Shown piece by piece: positions 7,260-9,273 of a stretch of DNA of 9,273 nt. The stretch covers positions 1-9,273 of the forward strand of contig DBOA01000114.1 in the NCBI GenBank assembly GCA_002299195.1, in the 5' to 3' direction. The translations under genes and the position numbers were made by a program. Positions within the stretch are counted from its first letter, which is position 1, and each line of letters opens with the position of its first letter. The DNA comes from Sphingomonadales bacterium UBA658. GTDB lineage: Bacteria; Pseudomonadota; Alphaproteobacteria; Sphingomonadales; Sphingomonadaceae. Under the pieces are notes generated by a model, which saw only the letters and a program-made list of their open reading frames with translations, was not told the DNA's origin and searched no databases.

Positions 7260-8072
7260 CTATCGCTGACATTTCGCGCAGTAAAAGGTCGAACGCCCCG
7301 AATCAACGCGCCGTTGAACAGGCGCGCCGCAACCGCAGTCCTGCCCTTCGCGGCCATAGACGCGCCAATCCTTGGCAAAGTAGCCAAGTTCCCCATCGGG
7401 TGCAGCAAAGTCACGCAAGGTCGAACCACCAGCCGCGATCGCTGCCGCCAACACCTCTTTAATCGCCACAACAAGCCGTACTAGCCGGGGCTTGCTAATC
7501 GAGTTGGCTGGTGCCCGCGGATCAATGCCAGCCATGTGCAGCGCCTCACACACATAGATATTGCCCAAGCCCGCGACGATATTCTGGTTAAGCAACATCG
7601 CCTTAATGGGGGCCTTGCGGTCGCGCAGCGCATCGCGCAGCACAGTTGCATCAAATGCCAGTGACAAAGGCTCCGGACCCATTTTTTCAAAAAAGCGATA
7701 GCGGTCCAATTGGGCCGAATCGATAATATCGAGCGAACCAAACCGGCGATGGTCATTCAAAGCCACAACCCGGCCGCTGGCTGTTTCCAAAATGAAATGG
7801 TCATGCTTTTCGATTTCCGCAGGATCAACGCGCCATCGTCCGGACATGCCCAAATGGAATATCAGCGTATCCTCACGATCGGTATGGATAAGGCCATATT
7901 TGGCGCGCCGCCCAAGCGTATCGATTCGCGCGCCCGTCAGCCGCTGACGCAGATCGACCGGGATGGGCCAACGCAAGTCCGCACGGCGCGGTTCCGCGCG
8001 GACAATAATCTCGCCTTCAAGCACCGAGCGCAGGCCGGCGACTGTGGTTTCCACTTCAGGTAATTCTGGCAT
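7260..8072 (-). CDS. mutM: Formamidopyrimidine-DNA glycosylase (Fpg/MutM)
   Basis: MutM is the bifunctional base-excision repair enzyme that removes 8-oxoguanine and formamidopyrimidines and cleaves the abasic site. The 270-residue product has the invariant N-terminus MPELPEVET: Pro2 is the catalytic nucleophile after Met removal and Glu3 the partner acid. K58 in RRAKYGL is the conserved active-site lysine. The helix-two-turn-helix region includes LLNQNIVAGLGNIYVCEALHMAGI (161-184). The C-terminal zinc finger is C246, C248, C265 and C268, ending in CQR. Its first pair is spaced CX1C, shorter than the CX2C of the E. coli enzyme; the second pair (YCAKC) is normal. The start is fixed by the family N-terminus, though no clear ribosome-binding site precedes it. 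mutM normally lies divergent to ubiE; here 980 nt of extra sequence separate them. Confidence 0.96.
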   Translation of the reverse strand: MPELPEVETTVAGLRSVLEGEIIVRAEPRRADLRWPIPVDLRQRLTGARIDTLGRRAKYGLIHTDREDTLIFHLGMSGRWRVDPAEIEKHDHFILETASGRVVALNDHRRFGSLDIIDSAQLDRYRFFEKMGPEPLSLAFDATVLRDALRDRKAPIKAMLLNQNIVAGLGNIYVCEALHMAGIDPRAPANSISKPRLVRLVVAIKEVLAAAIAAGGSTLRDFAAPDGELGYFAKDWRVYGREGQDCGCGAPVQRRVDSGRSTFYCAKCQR

Positions 8073-8265
8073 ATCGTTTTGCTAGTCTCAGCGGGCAGTC
8101 TTGGCCAGATGATATTACTACAACCGATATCCAACGATAAATGTTACAAGGCAGGCCAACGCAAGAGAAGCAGTAGACCACGCTTTGCCTTAGAACAAAA
8201 ATAGAACAAAACACTTTCCTACAGCACCTGAGACAGTGGACATTAGATGAGCCAATTGTGGCCGT
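8073..8265. other. Gene-free stretch upstream of the islet ORFs
   Basis: No credible ORF or structured RNA is seen on either strand. It should contain the mutM promoter (leftward) and a promoter for the small ORFs (rightward), but I find no convincing -35/-10 pair. The one clear structure is the tandem repeat at 8191-8211. Composition is poorer in GC than in the neighbouring core genes. Confidence 0.5.
8191..8211 (+). repeat. Tandem TAGAACAAAA repeat
   Basis: TAGAACAAAA occurs at 8191-8200 and again at 8202-8211, an 11-nt period of one helical turn. It lies about 70 nt upstream of the ATG at 8279, where an operator could sit. The function is unknown and two short copies could be chance. Confidence 0.4.
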
Positions 8266-8293
8266 AGGAGAATAATTTATGAGTAACTTCTAA
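8266..8293 (+). promoter_or_regulatory. Strong ribosome-binding site with a 4-codon ORF
   Basis: AGGAG (8266-8270) is followed by an 8-nt spacer and ATG at 8279, an excellent initiation site. The ORF reads Met-Ser-Asn-Phe and then TAA (8291-8293). The same frame then runs without a stop into the 119-codon ORF at 8348. Either the TAA is a disabling mutation near the start of a longer gene, or this is a minimal leader ORF that influences the downstream start. Confidence 0.65.
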
Positions 8294-8347
8294 GAACCAG
8301 ATAATGTTTCCGAGTTCGAACCGATCCGGAATGAGTTCGGGCAAGCG

Positions 8348-8707
8348 ATGTTTGGATCGAATTGGCTTGAATTCGCTAACTACCGCGATGGTAATATCGA
8401 TCTGCCTCCATACATGCTGGACCGCAACGCAATGACATGTCCCATAGGAAATACGTGCTCGATGGTGCCAGGGACAAACGGGATGTATGTTCGGAGTGAC
8501 TCGAACAATAAAATATATTTCTCTATTGAAGGATATAGACGCTTCAAGGAAGGGTCGGATACAGATAAAGCGGCAGTAGCAAAAGACCTTTTGAAAATAA
8601 TTGGGGGTTCATTAGGAGTAATGGCACCCGGTGTTGTGGGGCTAATTGCTCAAGCTTTAGAAATTGGCTCGTACGCAATTGATTGCTGGTTAAAAGATAA
8701 TTGTTAA
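8348..8707 (+). CDS. Unrecognised small protein, possibly truncated by an upstream in-frame stop
   Basis: I do not recognise this 119-residue product. The N-terminal part is polar and soluble-looking, with a CX5C pair at C31 and C37. The C-terminal part (about 81-112) is hydrophobic and glycine/alanine-rich (KIIGGSLGVMAPGVVGLIAQ), ending with a second CX5C pair at C113 and C119, the last residue. This could be a membrane-inserting tail, and a bacteriocin-like role is a guess only. The ATG at 8348 has no good ribosome-binding site. The better start at 8279 is in the same frame but is interrupted by TAA at codon 5; without that stop the protein would have 142 residues. Codons such as ATA, TTA and AGA and the low GC differ from the core genes, suggesting acquired DNA. 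A hairpin follows at once, and a small membrane-protein gene lies beyond it. Confidence 0.55.
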   Translation: MFGSNWLEFANYRDGNIDLPPYMLDRNAMTCPIGNTCSMVPGTNGMYVRSDSNNKIYFSIEGYRRFKEGSDTDKAAVAKDLLKIIGGSLGVMAPGVVGLIAQALEIGSYAIDCWLKDNC

Positions 8708-8715
8708 AACTAGCG

Positions 8716-8739
8716 CCGGAGCGGTTTCGACCGCTCCGG
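8716..8739 (+). terminator. Perfect hairpin with UUCG loop
   Basis: CCGGAGCGGT (8716-8725) and ACCGCTCCGG (8730-8739) pair perfectly over 10 bp around TTCG. It starts 8 nt after the stop of the 119-codon ORF. The following TTATTA is a poor U-tract, so termination may be partial, or the hairpin may stabilise the 3' end of the upstream message. The next gene's ribosome-binding site begins 7 nt later. Confidence 0.65.
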
Positions 8740-8759
8740 TTATTAGATGAGGCTCTTGC

Positions 8760-8939
8760 ATGTCATACAAATTCAGGCTGATTGTTTCACTGATTGGCTT
8801 GCTGCTAATCGGTGCAGCGCAATTAATACCGAGCGATGGCGCTATGCGCGATTCGACCGTCGTCATATGGGTTGCTGCCTTGACGATAACGGCGTGCTGG
8901 TCCGCATGGAGGTTATTCACGGCCCGTCAGGCGCCTTAG
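8760..8939 (+). CDS. Small two-helix membrane protein, unknown function
   Basis: I do not recognise this 59-residue product. It has a short basic N-terminus (MSYKFR) and a first hydrophobic helix at about residues 7-24 (LIVSLIGLLLIGAAQLI). A short polar loop follows (SDGAMRD), then a second helix at about 33-52 (TVVIWVAALTITACWSAWRL) and a basic tail. That makes a helical hairpin with both ends probably in the cytosol. The start is well supported: GATGAGG (8746-8752) lies 7 nt before the ATG. A 78-codon ORF in another frame (8747-8983) overlaps it but has no ribosome-binding site and a composition unlike a real protein, so I prefer this frame. It follows the 119-codon ORF in the same direction; an accessory or immunity-type partnership is only a hypothesis. 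Confidence 0.6.
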   Translation: MSYKFRLIVSLIGLLLIGAAQLIPSDGAMRDSTVVIWVAALTITACWSAWRLFTARQAP

Positions 8940-9052
8940 TCCGTCTTACCGAAACGATAAATTCTGCAACCAGTTTTGAATAACAGAATAGCTGCAGCAT
9001 TTTGGTGCGAATCCGCTAGCGACCCTCCCCGTAGTTAGCTACAGCATCGACG
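8940..9052 (+). promoter_or_regulatory. Gap before ubiE, presumed promoter region
   Basis: This 113-nt gap should carry the ubiE promoter and ribosome-binding site. I see no convincing -35/-10 pair and no clear Shine-Dalgarno sequence before the ATG at 9053. No direct repeat shared with the mutM side was found that would mark an insertion boundary. Confidence 0.3.
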
Positions 9053-9273
9053 ATGAATGATACGGTATCCTTTGGCTATGAACAGGTTAGCCCTGAAGAA
9101 AAGACAAAACGCGTAGGCGGCGTCTTTTCCAATGTTGCGCGCAAATATGACATCATGAATGATGCGATGTCCGGCGGCATGCACCGGTTGTGGAAAGACA
9201 CCTTTGTGCGCCGGGTAAAGCCGCGCGAAGGCGAAGATATCCTCGATATGGCGGGCGGAACGGGCGACATCGC
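9053..9273 (+). CDS. ubiE: Demethylmenaquinone/2-methoxy-6-polyprenylbenzoquinol methyltransferase UbiE (3' partial)
   Basis: UbiE is the S-adenosylmethionine-dependent C-methyltransferase of ubiquinone (and, where present, menaquinone) synthesis. The first 73 codons are visible and the window ends inside the gene. They match the family closely: FGYEQVSPEEKTKRVGGVFSNVA, then the KYDIMNDAMSGGMHRLWK signature, then SAM-binding motif I as DILDMAGGTGDI at the window end. The ATG at 9053 is the only start, because an in-frame TAG lies 7 codons upstream with no alternative start codon in between. No obvious ribosome-binding site is seen. It is divergent from mutM, as in other alphaproteobacteria, but unusually far from it. 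Confidence 0.95.
   Translation, partial: MNDTVSFGYEQVSPEEKTKRVGGVFSNVARKYDIMNDAMSGGMHRLWKDTFVRRVKPREGEDILDMAGGTGDI

Noticed and set aside
8303..8332. tRNA-like T-arm (GTTCGAAC) suggesting a tRNA fragment or att site
   Set aside because: The flanks do not pair as a T-stem and no acceptor or anticodon arm is found; the sequence lies within the open frame of the small ORF.
8242..8751. ATTAGATGAG at 8242-8251 and again at 8742-8751, as direct repeats flanking the first small ORF
   Set aside because: A 10-nt match within about 1 kb is expected roughly once in two such regions by chance, and the second copy is explained as a ribosome-binding site.
8747..8983. 78-codon ORF overlapping the two-TM gene
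   Set aside because: Its ATG has no ribosome-binding site and its product is a featureless mix, whereas the 8760 frame has both a good site and clear membrane helices.

Overview
The window looks like a chromosomal segment of an alphaproteobacterium, most likely of the Sphingomonadales. Three things point there. The order secB-murJ-trpS and the neighbourhood dnaA-rpsT-mutM-ubiE are typical of that class. The DnaA Walker A stretch (AATGQGKT) and the moderately high GC of the core genes also fit. This assignment is from memory of gene families, not from a search.

Layout. Positions 1-3055 (+) hold secB (5' end cut off by the window edge), murJ and trpS, closely spaced and probably one operon: a secretion chaperone, the lipid II flippase and tryptophanyl-tRNA synthetase. 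Positions 3156-3812 (+) encode a DUF4136-type lipoprotein. It converges on a minus-strand unit made of dnaA (5011-6414) and, 62 nt downstream, a zinc-ribbon/single-TM/tandem SH3-like protein (3854-4948). About 400 nt of gene-free DNA precede dnaA. This DNA carries four GANTC sites, one near-consensus DnaA box, several perfect dyads and a leader hairpin with a GNRA loop, ending at the rpsT terminator. Then come rpsT (6888-7151, -) and mutM (7260-8072, -). The window closes with the first 73 codons of ubiE (9053 onward, +).

The accessory part is 8073-9052, between the divergent genes mutM and ubiE. It is visibly poorer in GC and holds two small genes I do not recognise. The first is a 119-codon ORF ending in a long hydrophobic, glycine-rich stretch, with two CX5C cysteine pairs. 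Its best ribosome-binding site and ATG lie 69 nt upstream in the same frame, but are separated from it by a TAA at codon 5. After a UUCG-loop hairpin comes a 59-codon two-helix membrane protein with a good ribosome-binding site. These two genes, the in-frame stop and the dnaA control region are the most interesting parts of the window. The rest is ordinary housekeeping sequence.
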